From NCBI GenBank assembly GCA_003577275.1, contig QEVO01000008.1, forward strand, positions 1 to 64,000: a stretch of 64,000 bases of DNA, given 5' to 3'. Source of the stretch: Pseudomonadota bacterium (GTDB taxonomy: Bacteria; Pseudomonadota; Alphaproteobacteria; Sphingomonadales; Govanellaceae). Shown piece by piece: positions 31,658 to 40,993 of the stretch (its first letter is position 1; every line of letters begins with the position of its first letter). The position numbers and the translations under genes were made by a program. The notes under the pieces are model-generated. The model made no database searches, was not told the DNA's origin, and worked only from the letters and a program-made list of their open reading frames with translations.

Positions 31658-33112
31658 ATGAGAATGGCCCGCTGGGCGCTTCTGGCGCTGATTCTATCCG
31701 CCTGCGCCGCTCAACCTCGGTCAGACGATAGGGCGGGTGATTGGTTTCAGGCGGGCGAGGCGGAGGTTGCGGCGCGTCTTACCGTAAAACCCAATGTCAG
31801 ACCGGCCCGCAATGTCATCTTATTCATCGGCGACGGCATGGGGCCGACCACAGTCACCGCGGCGCGCATCTTCGATGGCCAGTCGCGCGGTCAGTCGGGA
31901 GAGGAGAATTTCCTCTCCTTTGAGAAGTTCCCCTATACCGCCCTGATCAAGACCTATAACGCCAACCAACAAGTGCCGGATTCGGCGGGCACCGCCAGCG
32001 CCATGAATACCGGCATCAAAACGCGCGCCGGGGTGCTGGGCATATCCGCCGCGGCGCGGCGCGGCGTGTGCGCGGATACGCTGGCCCATCGGGTTCCCAC
32101 CATGGGCGAGACGGCGGCGAAGGCCGGCAAGGCGGTGGGCATCGTCACCACCACCCGGCTGACCCACGCCACGCCGGCGGCGGTCTATGCCCATGTGGCG
32201 GATCGGGAATGGGAGGGGGATGGCGACATGCCGGCCGAGGCGCTGCAAAGCGGCTGCACCTCCATCGCCCGGCAACTGATTGAGTTCTCCGCCGGTAGCG
32301 GCATCGACGTGGCGTTCGGCGGCGGGCGGGAAAAATTTGGCGAGGATCTCATCGGGCGATGGCGGGCCCGCTTTCCGAATGGCCGCCTGATTGAGGATCG
32401 CCAAGCGCTGGCGGCGCTAGATGCGACCCAGGGGGGGCAGGTGCTGGGGGTCTTTAATCGATCGCACCTCACTTACATGATGGACAGAAAGGCGAATAGT
32501 AACGAGCCGACGCTGTCCGAAATGACCGCCAAGGCCATCGATATTCTCTCCCGCCGCAAGCACGGGTACTACCTGATGGTGGAAGGCGGACGCATCGATC
32601 ACGCCCACCACGAAGGCGTCGCCGGCAAGGCTCTGATGGAAGTGCAGGAGTTCGCCAAGGCCATTCAGACGGCGGTGGACAAGGTCGATCTCAACGATAC
32701 CCTGATCCTGGTCACGGCGGACCATAGTCATGTTTTCACCATGGCGGGCTACCCGAAGCGGGGCAACCCGATCCTGGGGCTGGTGGCGGGCAATGATGAG
32801 CACGGCGAGCCCAAGAGCGAGCCGTCGCGGGCGCTTGACGGCAAACCCTACACCACCCTTGGCTATCATAACGGCCCCGGCGCGGTGAGCGGGCCGCGGC
32901 CCGAGCCCTCAACGGATCCGGCGGCCAGGCAGCAGGCGCTGGTGCCGACCTATACGCGCGCAGGCGACCGCGACTTGCCCACCGAAACCCATGGCGGCGA
33001 AGACGTGGCGCTCTACGCCATCGGTCCCCGGGCGTATCTGGTGGGCGGCGTCCTGGAGCAGCATGTGATCTATCATCTCATGAGCCGCGCCTTCGGCTGG
33101 CATGAACGGTGA
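31658..33112 (+). CDS. Alkaline phosphatase (lipoprotein or periplasmic)
   Basis: The 484-residue protein has a lipobox LILSAC with Cys16, so it is probably membrane-anchored. The alkaline phosphatase core shows NVILFIGDGMG (metal Asp59), VPDSAGTASAMNTG with nucleophile Ser109, MVEGGRIDHAHHEG, and LVTADHSHVF. It would remove phosphate from the monoesters that the upstream GDPD releases or from other phosphosugars. It is the last gene of the GDPD-SSS-phosphatase set, and no clear terminator follows. Confidence 0.92.
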   Translation: MRMARWALLALILSACAAQPRSDDRAGDWFQAGEAEVAARLTVKPNVRPARNVILFIGDGMGPTTVTAARIFDGQSRGQSGEENFLSFEKFPYTALIKTYNANQQVPDSAGTASAMNTGIKTRAGVLGISAAARRGVCADTLAHRVPTMGETAAKAGKAVGIVTTTRLTHATPAAVYAHVADREWEGDGDMPAEALQSGCTSIARQLIEFSAGSGIDVAFGGGREKFGEDLIGRWRARFPNGRLIEDRQALAALDATQGGQVLGVFNRSHLTYMMDRKANSNEPTLSEMTAKAIDILSRRKHGYYLMVEGGRIDHAHHEGVAGKALMEVQEFAKAIQTAVDKVDLNDTLILVTADHSHVFTMAGYPKRGNPILGLVAGNDEHGEPKSEPSRALDGKPYTTLGYHNGPGAVSGPRPEPSTDPAARQQALVPTYTRAGDRDLPTETHGGEDVALYAIGPRAYLVGGVLEQHVIYHLMSRAFGWHER

Positions 33113-33303
33113 TCAGGCCCTAAGGCGAACCTAACCGAAATACCCCCCTACCTATCCATCTGGTAATTTGAATTAAACGCCGGGGCTTGGCCAAATAGTC
33201 TTGGGTTGTCATTCCCGGCTGGCCTTTTAGCGGCCGCGCCAAAAATGCAGTTCAGTTTCTTGCCATCAAGAGAGCGAACATAATATTGAAGGGGAGTAGC
33301 AAA

Positions 33304-35532
33304 GTGACGAACAAGCTAAAAATCGCCTTACTGACCGGGGTTGCGGCAATCGCGCTTCCCCTCTGCCTGGAAGGATTTGCGGTAGCCGCGGAGACCGACA
33401 GCAGCAATAGCGACTGGGTCATCGGCGAGGTCATGGTGACCGCCCGTAAACGCGAGGAGCGCATCCAGGACATTCCGGAATCGTTGACCGCGTTTACGGC
33501 GCAGGATGTGGAAAACGCCGGCATCACCCGCATTGCGGACGTAGCCGCTCACATTCCCAATATCATCCTGCAACCATCTTATCGGCAGGGCGTGGTGAAC
33601 ATCTCTGCGCGCGGCTTGACCACGCCGCAGCAGGGCGACTCTCCGGTGGTGCTGAATATCGATGGCGTACAGGCCCCGGCCCAGGATTTCATCAATCAGG
33701 ACCTGTTTGATATCGAGCGTATCGAGGTGCTTAAAGGCCCGCAGGGCGCGCTTTATGGCGCGGGCGCCATTGCCGGCGCCATCAATATCGTCACCAAGCA
33801 GCCGAGCAATGAATTTGAAGGCTTCGCCAAGGCCCAATACGGCAAGAACGATGCCCAACGCTACAGCGCCGGTCTGTCCGGCCCCATCGTAGAGGATAAG
33901 CTGCTGTTCCGCGTTGCCGGCGTTTACGAGAAGCGCGATGGCTATATCCGCAATTCCTTGACCAATGATCTGGTGGATTTCGTTGAGGAAGGCACCATCC
34001 GGGGCTCGCTCTTCGCCAATCTTGGCGAGGTGCGGGTGGACTTGCGCGCTTCCTACATGGATGGCGAGAACGGCGCCTCGTTCTATGAATCATTCCCCTT
34101 GCTGCCCGATCCGGTGCCGGAGATCGACTTGTTGTTCGGCGGCCCGCTCGGCCGTCTGGGCAGCGATATTAGCAATGGCCAGTACGTCAATCACTCGAAC
34201 GTTCAGACCGAGGAAAAGCGCGATGTGCTGACCACGTCGCTGAAAGTGGAATTCGATCTGGCGGGCGGCGTGGTGACCTCGGTCACCGGCTACAACAAGA
34301 GCGACCAGGAAGATTTCGGCGATCTCGACTTCCAGCCTGTCGATATTCTGCTTCAGGACGTGCGCTTTGACGCCGAGGTCTTTAATACCGAACTGCGCTA
34401 CGCTTCTGACGCCAGTCAGCGGTTCCGCTGGGTCGGCGGCGTGTTTTATCAGGAGCGGGACATCTACAATCAGGTGATCGTGCTGCTGGGCGATTTTACC
34501 ACCGGCCACAAGACGTTGGAGGAAAGCCGCAACAATCCCGCCAACAGCATTCTCACCGATGGCCGCGACACCATTGACAGCCAGGCCTGGGGCGTGTTTT
34601 TGAGCACCAACTACGATATCACGGACGCCCTGACACTGACCATGGCCGCCCGCTATGACAGGGTCGAGGTCGACACGGAGTACGTGGGCGAGGCGCCTGC
34701 CTTCCTGGCGTTGCCGGGCCAGACGGCATCGCGGACGTTCAAGAAGTTGCAGCCCAAGTTCAACTTGGCCTACAAAGTCAACGAGGACGTGCTGACGTAT
34801 GTCGACTTGGCGCGCGGCTTCCGCACCGGCGTGCCAAATCCGACCGCGGCTTTTGCCGGCGGCTTGCCCCGCTTTATCGAGCCCGAGGTGGCCGATACCG
34901 CCGAGGTTGGCGTCAAGAGCACCTTCATGGATGGCCGCGTGATCCTGAACGGCGCCGCCTTTTACAGCGATATAGAAAACCGCCACCACTACTTCTACGG
35001 CGCCTCGCTGCAAAGCATGACCACTTATGACAAGGCGGAAGTTTACGGTCTGGAAGTGGATTTTATCTTCCTGCTGACGCAGGAATTAAGATTCCAGGCC
35101 AGCGGCGGTTTGATGAATGCGGAAATTGCCTCCAACGAAATCACCGAGTATCTGAATTTTACGACGGGGGAAGTGGCGTTAGTGGTCAACAACAAGGGCA
35201 ACACGCTGCCCGATACTCCGGAAAAGACGCTCAATCTGTCGTTGGATTATGATGCGCCGATTACCGATAACATCAATATCGTTGCGCGCGCGTCCTACCG
35301 TTATGTGGATGGCGTCTACTTCGATACCGAAAATTTCATCGATGACGGCGGTTCGAAGAATTTCGTTGATCTGCGCTTAGGGCTGCGGGGCGAGCAGTGG
35401 AGCATCACCGGCTTCATCGACAACGTAACCAATGAGCGCACCTACAGCAACTACGCCTACTCGGGCGGCGCAGGCAACTATCTGCCCAACCGGCCGCGCC
35501 TGTGGGGGGTTGAAGTCGGCTTCCGGTTTTAA
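33304..35532 (+). CDS. TonB-dependent receptor
   Basis: I take GTG 33304 as start because AAGGGGAG lies 7 bases upstream. A TTG at 33286 is the alternative. Signal peptide: KIALLTGVAAIALPLCLEGFAVAA. The plug carries GEVMVTARKREERIQDIPESL (TonB-box region), ISARGLTTPQQGDSPVVLNIDG and VEVLKGPQGALYGAGAIAGAINIVT-like motifs. The barrel ends WGVEVGFRF with the terminal Phe. About 742 residues. It follows the alkaline phosphatase and may import its product or a phosphodiester precursor. Confidence 0.92.
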   Translation: MTNKLKIALLTGVAAIALPLCLEGFAVAAETDSSNSDWVIGEVMVTARKREERIQDIPESLTAFTAQDVENAGITRIADVAAHIPNIILQPSYRQGVVNISARGLTTPQQGDSPVVLNIDGVQAPAQDFINQDLFDIERIEVLKGPQGALYGAGAIAGAINIVTKQPSNEFEGFAKAQYGKNDAQRYSAGLSGPIVEDKLLFRVAGVYEKRDGYIRNSLTNDLVDFVEEGTIRGSLFANLGEVRVDLRASYMDGENGASFYESFPLLPDPVPEIDLLFGGPLGRLGSDISNGQYVNHSNVQTEEKRDVLTTSLKVEFDLAGGVVTSVTGYNKSDQEDFGDLDFQPVDILLQDVRFDAEVFNTELRYASDASQRFRWVGGVFYQERDIYNQVIVLLGDFTTGHKTLEESRNNPANSILTDGRDTIDSQAWGVFLSTNYDITDALTLTMAARYDRVEVDTEYVGEAPAFLALPGQTASRTFKKLQPKFNLAYKVNEDVLTYVDLARGFRTGVPNPTAAFAGGLPRFIEPEVADTAEVGVKSTFMDGRVILNGAAFYSDIENRHHYFYGASLQSMTTYDKAEVYGLEVDFIFLLTQELRFQASGGLMNAEIASNEITEYLNFTTGEVALVVNNKGNTLPDTPEKTLNLSLDYDAPITDNINIVARASYRYVDGVYFDTENFIDDGGSKNFVDLRLGLRGEQWSITGFIDNVTNERTYSNYAYSGGAGNYLPNRPRLWGVEVGFRF

Positions 35533-35565
35533 GTAAGCCGCTCCAGCATTACTTTACCATCATCG

Positions 35566-35596
35566 CCGCCGCTTCTCCCGACCGGAGAGGCGGCGG
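35566..35596. terminator. Hairpin between two convergent TBDR genes
   Basis: CCGCCGCTTCTCC (35566-35578) pairs with GGAGAGGCGGCGG (35584-35596) with one G-T wobble and a 5-nt loop. It lies midway between convergent stops and could end both transcripts, although neither side has a real T-run. Confidence 0.5.
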
Positions 35597-35607
35597 TTGA
35601 TTCTAGT

Positions 35608-37890
35608 TTAATATTGCACGCTCAACTCAAGGCCATAAGTGCGCGGCATGCCGCGCATGCCCTGGATCATGCCAAAGGATTCGCCGATATCAATCAGATA
35701 GGACCAATAATTCTTGTCGGCGATATTGCGCACCCATCCAGCCACTTCCCACTGTCCATTGCTTGACAAGAGCGACAGACGCGCATTCCAGATGGCGTAG
35801 GCCGACTGCCTGGTTTCCTCCACATTATCGACATTATAGTAAACATCATCCTGCCAATTCACATCGGACTGCAAGCGAACCGACAGGGTATCGGTGATGG
35901 GATGCTCATAGGCGGCGCGAACAGAGAAACTCCATTTCGGCGACAAGGCCGGCCGGTTGCCCGAGAAGTCCCCGGCGACCGATTGGAAATCCCGCAAGGT
36001 TGCGTCCAGATAGGATACCGCGCCTTGCAGGGTCAAGCCTTGCAATGGTAGGGCGGTGACTTCAAGCTCCGCTCCCTTCATGCGGGCGCTGGCGGCGTTG
36101 GCAAGCACGCTGGCCGGCAAGGGGCCGCCAAGGTCCACCAGGGTGAATACCTGCAAATCATCGTAATCATAATAAAAAAGTTCGCCGTTGACGCGCAGCC
36201 GACGACCGGCGAGATCGGATTTGAAGCCTAAGTGATAGGCGGTGATGGTTTCCGGCTCATAGCTCAAGTATTCAAGTTCCGCCGGGTCGAAAATGAAGCT
36301 GCCATTAAAACCGCCGGACTTGAACGCCGTTGATACGTTGGCGTAAACCATCACATCTTCATTAAAGGAATAGTTGAGGCCAACGCGGAACGATAGTTCA
36401 TCATTATCGATCTTCTCGGAATACGCATTGCCCATGCCATCGATGATGCCGCCCGGGATCAGCAGCGGCTCTACGAGGTCAACCTGGGTCAAGAAGCTGC
36501 GTTTTTCCTTGGTGTAGCGCAGGCCCAGCGTGGCATTGAGTTGGTCGGTGATGTTGTAATCCACTTGCCCAAAGGCGGCATAGGATTTCGTCTTCTGCTT
36601 ATTCATATGATGGGTATAAATCAGGAAGGCATTGATGATATCCATGGGATCGACGCCAAGATCAAGAAGCTCATCCCGATAGGATTGAAAGATATTGGCG
36701 GACTGATCCTGGTCGACAGTCTCCTCCAAATAGTAAAGGCCAACGAGCCAGTTGTGGTTGCTGCCGCTGCCGGCCGCCCGCAGCTCCTGAGTGAAGGTCC
36801 ATTGATCGACGCCGTAGGTTACATGCAGGAAATCCACAGGCCCGGAATCCGTATCCTCCTCATGTAGTTTTTCCACGTCGATATAGGAGGTGACGGAGGT
36901 GATGGTGACGGAGTCGGTGGCGCGCCAGTTGAGGGTGCCGGAGAACCCTAGTGTCTCCACCTTAAGGCGGCCGCCGCGATCGGATTCACTGGCATAGCGG
37001 TCGCCGCTGGCGTCTTGGTAGCCGATTTGATCGACGCAAGCGAGGGCGCGTATGGCGGCGGCGGAGCAACGCGCGGTAAAGGCCTGCAGCTCTTCATCAA
37101 ATGAGGCGGGGTCCATGGTGCCGAAATGCTGGTAAAGCGGCGCTTTCGGCGTGATTTCACCGCCAAACGCCTGCAGCGTCAGATCGAGATCTTCGGACGG
37201 CTCGATTAGAAAGGTGGCGCGCCAGGCGTAGCTGTCGTCTTCATTGTAAGTTTCACCATCGACCAAATTCTTAACAAAGCCATCGGACCGCATGCGGGTT
37301 CCCGCCAGGCGGAACTTGATCCCATCGGCGAGCGGGCCGGAAATGGCGGCTTCCGCTTCCAGGGCGTCGAAGCGGCCGTAACTGAGGCGCGCTTTGGCGG
37401 TAAATTCATCGCTCGGTCGGGCGGAGGTGAACTTGATGGCGCCGCCGGTGGTATTGCGTCCATAAAGCGTGCCTTGCGGACCTTTCAGCACTTCGACCTG
37501 TTCAAGATCAAAGAGCAAGAAGTTCTGGGCCGAAACGGCGCTGATGTAGATATCGTCCACATAAACGCCCACCGGACTTGAGTTGTTGGTGTTGAAGTCA
37601 TTAAGCCCCACGCCGCGCAGGAAAATGGCGGGCTGGTTGCCTTGGCCTAAGGGATCTCCCATGTTCAGGCCGGGAGTGAAGGCGGCAAGATCCATGCTGT
37701 TTGATATGCCCAGCTCGCGTAACGTCTCGCCCGTAAATGCGGTGACGGCGATGGGAACCGACTGCAGGCTTTCGGCCCGCTTTTGCGCTGTAACGACGAT
37801 TTCCGCCAGCGCTAAATCGTCTGTCTGCGCGGCAACCGGGCTGGAAGCCGCCGCTAAAGCCATGATCGAACCGGTCCAGAAAGTTTTCAT
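35608..37890 (-). CDS. TonB-dependent receptor
   Basis: Start ATG 37888-37890 follows GGGAGGG. The 760-residue protein has a signal peptide (FWTGSIMALAAASSPVAAQ), EIVVTAQKRAESLQSVPIAVTAF as TonB-box/plug start, FLRGVGLNDFNTNNSSPVGVY, VEVLKGPQGTLYGRNTTGGA, and a barrel ending YGLELSVQY. This is the sphingomonad-type TBDR class often tied to hydrophobic or aromatic nutrients. It is divergent from an SDR gene, which may act on its ligand. No regulator is adjacent. Confidence 0.92.
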   Translation of the reverse strand: MKTFWTGSIMALAAASSPVAAQTDDLALAEIVVTAQKRAESLQSVPIAVTAFTGETLRELGISNSMDLAAFTPGLNMGDPLGQGNQPAIFLRGVGLNDFNTNNSSPVGVYVDDIYISAVSAQNFLLFDLEQVEVLKGPQGTLYGRNTTGGAIKFTSARPSDEFTAKARLSYGRFDALEAEAAISGPLADGIKFRLAGTRMRSDGFVKNLVDGETYNEDDSYAWRATFLIEPSEDLDLTLQAFGGEITPKAPLYQHFGTMDPASFDEELQAFTARCSAAAIRALACVDQIGYQDASGDRYASESDRGGRLKVETLGFSGTLNWRATDSVTITSVTSYIDVEKLHEEDTDSGPVDFLHVTYGVDQWTFTQELRAAGSGSNHNWLVGLYYLEETVDQDQSANIFQSYRDELLDLGVDPMDIINAFLIYTHHMNKQKTKSYAAFGQVDYNITDQLNATLGLRYTKEKRSFLTQVDLVEPLLIPGGIIDGMGNAYSEKIDNDELSFRVGLNYSFNEDVMVYANVSTAFKSGGFNGSFIFDPAELEYLSYEPETITAYHLGFKSDLAGRRLRVNGELFYYDYDDLQVFTLVDLGGPLPASVLANAASARMKGAELEVTALPLQGLTLQGAVSYLDATLRDFQSVAGDFSGNRPALSPKWSFSVRAAYEHPITDTLSVRLQSDVNWQDDVYYNVDNVEETRQSAYAIWNARLSLLSSNGQWEVAGWVRNIADKNYWSYLIDIGESFGMIQGMRGMPRTYGLELSVQY

Positions 37891-38096
37891 GATGCCCTCC
37901 CGCATTTTCAGGCTTATTACCATCTCAAGACAGCACAACTGGCTGTTTTTGTGATTGTTTTAGAGCGACAAATAATTATTCTGATACGTCATGGATAGTG
38001 ATTTGTCCGATTTCAACCACTTTTTGTCGCCTTAAAACAACCACCCATAAGAGAGGGCAATGCATGCTGGCCCCGCTATTTCGGCTAGGGGTTAAC

Positions 38097-38861
38097 ATGA
38101 CGGCATCCTTCTCGCTAAGCGGACTTAAGGCGCTGATCACCGGCGGCACCTCGGGCATCGGCAAGGCCATTGCCCAGCGCTTCATCACCCACGGCGTCAC
38201 GGTGGTCATTACTGGCCGACGGCGGGAGGGCGAGGCCATTGCCAACGCGCTTGGCGCTCATTTCATCCGGGCCGATATTACAGCGGAGACTGACATTGAG
38301 CGGCTGACGTCAGAAGTTCTGACGGTGGCCGGGCCGGCAGATATTCTTGTCAACAGCGCCGGCATTGAAAACACCGGGCCGGAGATTGAAGAGTCAAGCT
38401 TTGCCGAGTTCGATCGCGTCTTTGCCATCAATACAAGGGCGCTTTACGGCATGCTTCGGATGGCGCGCCGGCTGCTTCCCGGCGGCGGCTCCATCATCAA
38501 TATCTCATCCGTCGCCGGGCAGATCAGCGCTCCCGGCTACAGTCAATATGCGGCATCCAAGGCGGCGGTGGACAGCTTGACACGGACGGCAGCGATCGAA
38601 CTGGCGGCGCACGGTATTCGCGTCAACGCCATCGCGCCGGGCAGCATCGAGACAGCCATGGTGCCGCCGGACCATCCTGAGCGTAAAATCTCCGCCGCCT
38701 ATTGTCCGCTGGGGCGCATCGGCAAGCCGGAGGAAGTGGCGGCGCTCGTCCATTTTCTGGCAAGCCCCGACAGCGCCTACCTGACGGGCCAAGTAATTAC
38801 GCTGGATGGCGGCATGACGACGGGTTTCACCGGACGCGCCATCGAACTGGCGGTCGTTTAG
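38097..38861 (+). CDS. Short-chain dehydrogenase/reductase
   Basis: The protein is 254 residues from ATG 38097, with AGGGG five bases upstream. ATG 38064 is an alternative. Classical SDR features: ALITGGTSGIGKAIAQ, LVNSAGIENTG, SIINISSVAGQISA, YSQYAASKAAVDSL (Tyr, Lys), and RVNAIAPGSIETAM with the end LTGQVITLDGGMTTGF. Divergent from a TBDR. A 72-bp stretch of this gene (38535-38606) recurs with 9 differences at 42179-42250, on the far side of the nitric-oxide-reductase-like cluster. Confidence 0.85.
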   Translation: MTASFSLSGLKALITGGTSGIGKAIAQRFITHGVTVVITGRRREGEAIANALGAHFIRADITAETDIERLTSEVLTVAGPADILVNSAGIENTGPEIEESSFAEFDRVFAINTRALYGMLRMARRLLPGGGSIINISSVAGQISAPGYSQYAASKAAVDSLTRTAAIELAAHGIRVNAIAPGSIETAMVPPDHPERKISAAYCPLGRIGKPEEVAALVHFLASPDSAYLTGQVITLDGGMTTGFTGRAIELAVV

Positions 38862-38935
38862 GGCAACTTGCTATTAGTATAATTATAAAATAAACTACTC
38901 CAACACTATCAGTAATTTGATCGCCACACAATTCT

Positions 38936-38953
38936 CCTTGATCTAGATCAAGG
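38936..38953. promoter_or_regulatory. Perfect FNR-family box upstream of the norS-like gene
   Basis: CCTTGATCTAGATCAAGG is an 18-bp perfect palindrome that contains TTGAT-N4-ATCAA, the consensus of FNR, Anr, NNR/DNR and FixK activators. Its centre is about 58 bp upstream of the ATG at 39003, suitable for a class II activator site with a short leader. It predicts induction under low oxygen and/or nitric oxide. Confidence 0.85.
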
Positions 38954-39002
38954 ACTTCCGCTGGCCCAGCACCAAGCTTTCTACAGATTGGGGAGGTGGC
39001 CA

Positions 39003-39536
39003 ATGACTGTGCAGACTATGTCCCTGTTACTGTCGGCCGCGGCGATTCTCTTACTTGCCGCCGTATTTCTGCGAGTACGTGCTCTTGCCCATGCTGTTGA
39101 GGACTATGCTCCTGTTCAGGGGCGAGCCTATCGCATGCGCGCTATCGCATTCTGGCTGATGGTGCTGGTCGGGCTGCCGATCAGCATTTGGCTCCTGCGG
39201 GATATGCCTTACAAGGCTGACGTAACCGAACCGCAGATTGTCAATGCGACAGCGGCGCAATGGTATTGGGAACTCGACCGCGAGGAGGTCTCCCTTAACC
39301 GGCCAGTCGAGTTCCGTGTGGCGAGCATGGATGTTAACCATGGCTTCGGCATCTATGACGCAGCAGGGCGATTGGTCGCGCAAACGCAGGCGATGCCGGG
39401 CTACGTTAACCGCCTAGTACACGAATTCGATGCGCCCGGTACTTACCGAGTGCTCTGTCTTGAATATTGCGGACTAGCGCATCACGGCATGCTGACCGAG
39501 GTTATCGTCAGCCAAACGGGAGGGAACGATGGCTGA
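39003..39536 (+). CDS. norS: CuA-containing subunit II of a heme-copper reductase (NorS-like)
   Basis: From ATG 39003, behind GGGGAGG, the protein is 177 residues. Two membrane segments (LLLSAAAILLLAAVFL and AFWLMVLVGLPISIWLL) precede a cupredoxin domain. CuA ligands are complete: His113 (NHGF), Cys152, Glu154, Cys156, His160 and Met163 in LCLEYCGLAHHGM. It passes electrons from cytochrome c or a cupredoxin to subunit I. It overlaps norY by 8 bp. The short length and the gene order match the sNOR clusters known from ammonia oxidisers rather than aa3 oxidases. An oxygen reductase subunit is the alternative. Confidence 0.78.
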   Translation: MTVQTMSLLLSAAAILLLAAVFLRVRALAHAVEDYAPVQGRAYRMRAIAFWLMVLVGLPISIWLLRDMPYKADVTEPQIVNATAAQWYWELDREEVSLNRPVEFRVASMDVNHGFGIYDAAGRLVAQTQAMPGYVNRLVHEFDAPGTYRVLCLEYCGLAHHGMLTEVIVSQTGGNDG

Positions 39537-40989
39537 GGCATATGCAACGGCGGGCGCGAAGGTGGCGCTCGCTGATCGGGGACGGTTGTGGGTGACCCTC
39601 TATTTGGCGGCAACCGGGATCGTGCTGCTTCTAATGATGACACTCGGGCTTTTGATGCGGCTCGCACAAAGCGATATCCTTGCTCTTGATCCAGCGCTTT
39701 TCTACCAAATGATGACCGTCCACGGCACTGGCATGGTGGGGATCGCGGCGCTTGGCGGCATGGCTGTGATGTGGCACTTCCTCTCGGCCCATGTGAGACT
39801 GCATGGCTGGGCGCTGGGGGTGAACCTGGCACTTTTCCTGGCAGGGGTTGTTGCAATTCTTGCGGCCGACTTCCTGGGCGGCTTCGGCGGCGCCTGGACG
39901 TTCCTTTATCCGCTGCCGGCCACTTCGGGGGCCGCCTGGCCCGCCTGGGCGGCGGCCCTGCATCTATCCGGGCTTCTGGTGATCGGCGTCGGCTTTCTGA
40001 TCGTTTGTCTTGAGATCGCGCGGGCGATCATTGCGGGCTACGGCGGGCTTGGCCGCGGACTTGGCTGGCATGTGCTGTTTGCAAACAGCACGGAAAATGT
40101 TCCGCCGCCGACAGTCGTCGCCTCGACGATGGTGGTGATCGTCACTACCCTCGCACTAACCGCAGGGGCGGCGATCCTGGTCATGAGTCTGATCAATATT
40201 GCGTTCCCAGAGATTCAGATTGACCCGCTTCTGGCCAAGAACTTGACCTACTTCTTTGGTCACGTCTTTATCAATGCCACGATCTACATGGCGGTTACGG
40301 TGATCTATGAACTGCTGCCGCGGATCACCGGGCGGCCCTGGAAAACCAGCAAGGTGTTCCTCGCAGCCTGGACGTTATCCACGACAATGGTGCTGATCAT
40401 CTATCCACACCATCTGCTGATGGACTTCGCAATGCCGACCTGGATGATGGCGATGGGCCAAGTGTTGTCTTATGTTAATTCCTTCCCGGTGCTGATCGTA
40501 ACGGGACTGGGCGCGCTGGCGATTCTGCACCGATCGGGCATCCGTTGGGACTTGATCTCGACGTTGCTGCTGATCTCGATGTTCGGCTGGATGGCGGGGG
40601 TAATTCCCGCGGTGATCGACGCCACGATTACTGTCAACTCGGTGATGCACAATACGATGTGGGTGCCCGGACACTTCCACTTCTACCTGCTGCTGGGGCT
40701 GCTGCCGATGCAGTTCGCCTTTATGATCTATCTGGCGCGGGGCGAGGATGTGACGCCGCAGGGCGGCGATATGACGGCGATCCTTTATCTACTGTTCGGG
40801 CTCGGGTTCGTGGGTATGTTCCTGATGGGCGGATGGGCCAGTGTGCCCCGCCGCTGGGCGACGCATCTTCCCGAATGGCTGATCTGGGACCAGATCGCGT
40901 CGGTCATGGCGGTGGGGGTGATCGTGCTCGCAACCATGTTCGTGCTAAAATTTCTCACCCGTATGCCCAGGATACTGCAGGAGGCGTGA
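39529..40989 (+). CDS. norY: Heme-copper catalytic subunit, sNOR-type nitric oxide reductase (NorY-like)
   Basis: The 486-residue protein has about twelve membrane helices. Histidines for the low-spin heme (His65 in VHGTGM, His384), the high-spin heme (His382 in GHFHF) and CuB (His245, His294, His295 in YPHH) are all present. In oxygen reductases of types A and B, a tyrosine four residues after the first CuB histidine is cross-linked to it. Here that position is Asn249 (GHVFINATIY). This loss, plus the senC and orf1 neighbours and the FNR box, favours NO reduction over O2 reduction. Biochemical proof is lacking. Confidence 0.72.
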   Translation: MAEAYATAGAKVALADRGRLWVTLYLAATGIVLLLMMTLGLLMRLAQSDILALDPALFYQMMTVHGTGMVGIAALGGMAVMWHFLSAHVRLHGWALGVNLALFLAGVVAILAADFLGGFGGAWTFLYPLPATSGAAWPAWAAALHLSGLLVIGVGFLIVCLEIARAIIAGYGGLGRGLGWHVLFANSTENVPPPTVVASTMVVIVTTLALTAGAAILVMSLINIAFPEIQIDPLLAKNLTYFFGHVFINATIYMAVTVIYELLPRITGRPWKTSKVFLAAWTLSTTMVLIIYPHHLLMDFAMPTWMMAMGQVLSYVNSFPVLIVTGLGALAILHRSGIRWDLISTLLLISMFGWMAGVIPAVIDATITVNSVMHNTMWVPGHFHFYLLLGLLPMQFAFMIYLARGEDVTPQGGDMTAILYLLFGLGFVGMFLMGGWASVPRRWATHLPEWLIWDQIASVMAVGVIVLATMFVLKFLTRMPRILQEA

Positions 40990-40993
40990 ACGG

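Noticed and set aside
39003..40989. Ordinary ba3- or aa3-type cytochrome c oxidase
   Set aside because: The CuB-proximal tyrosine is replaced by asparagine, there is no subunit III, and the neighbours and FNR box fit sNOR better; kept only as the alternative.
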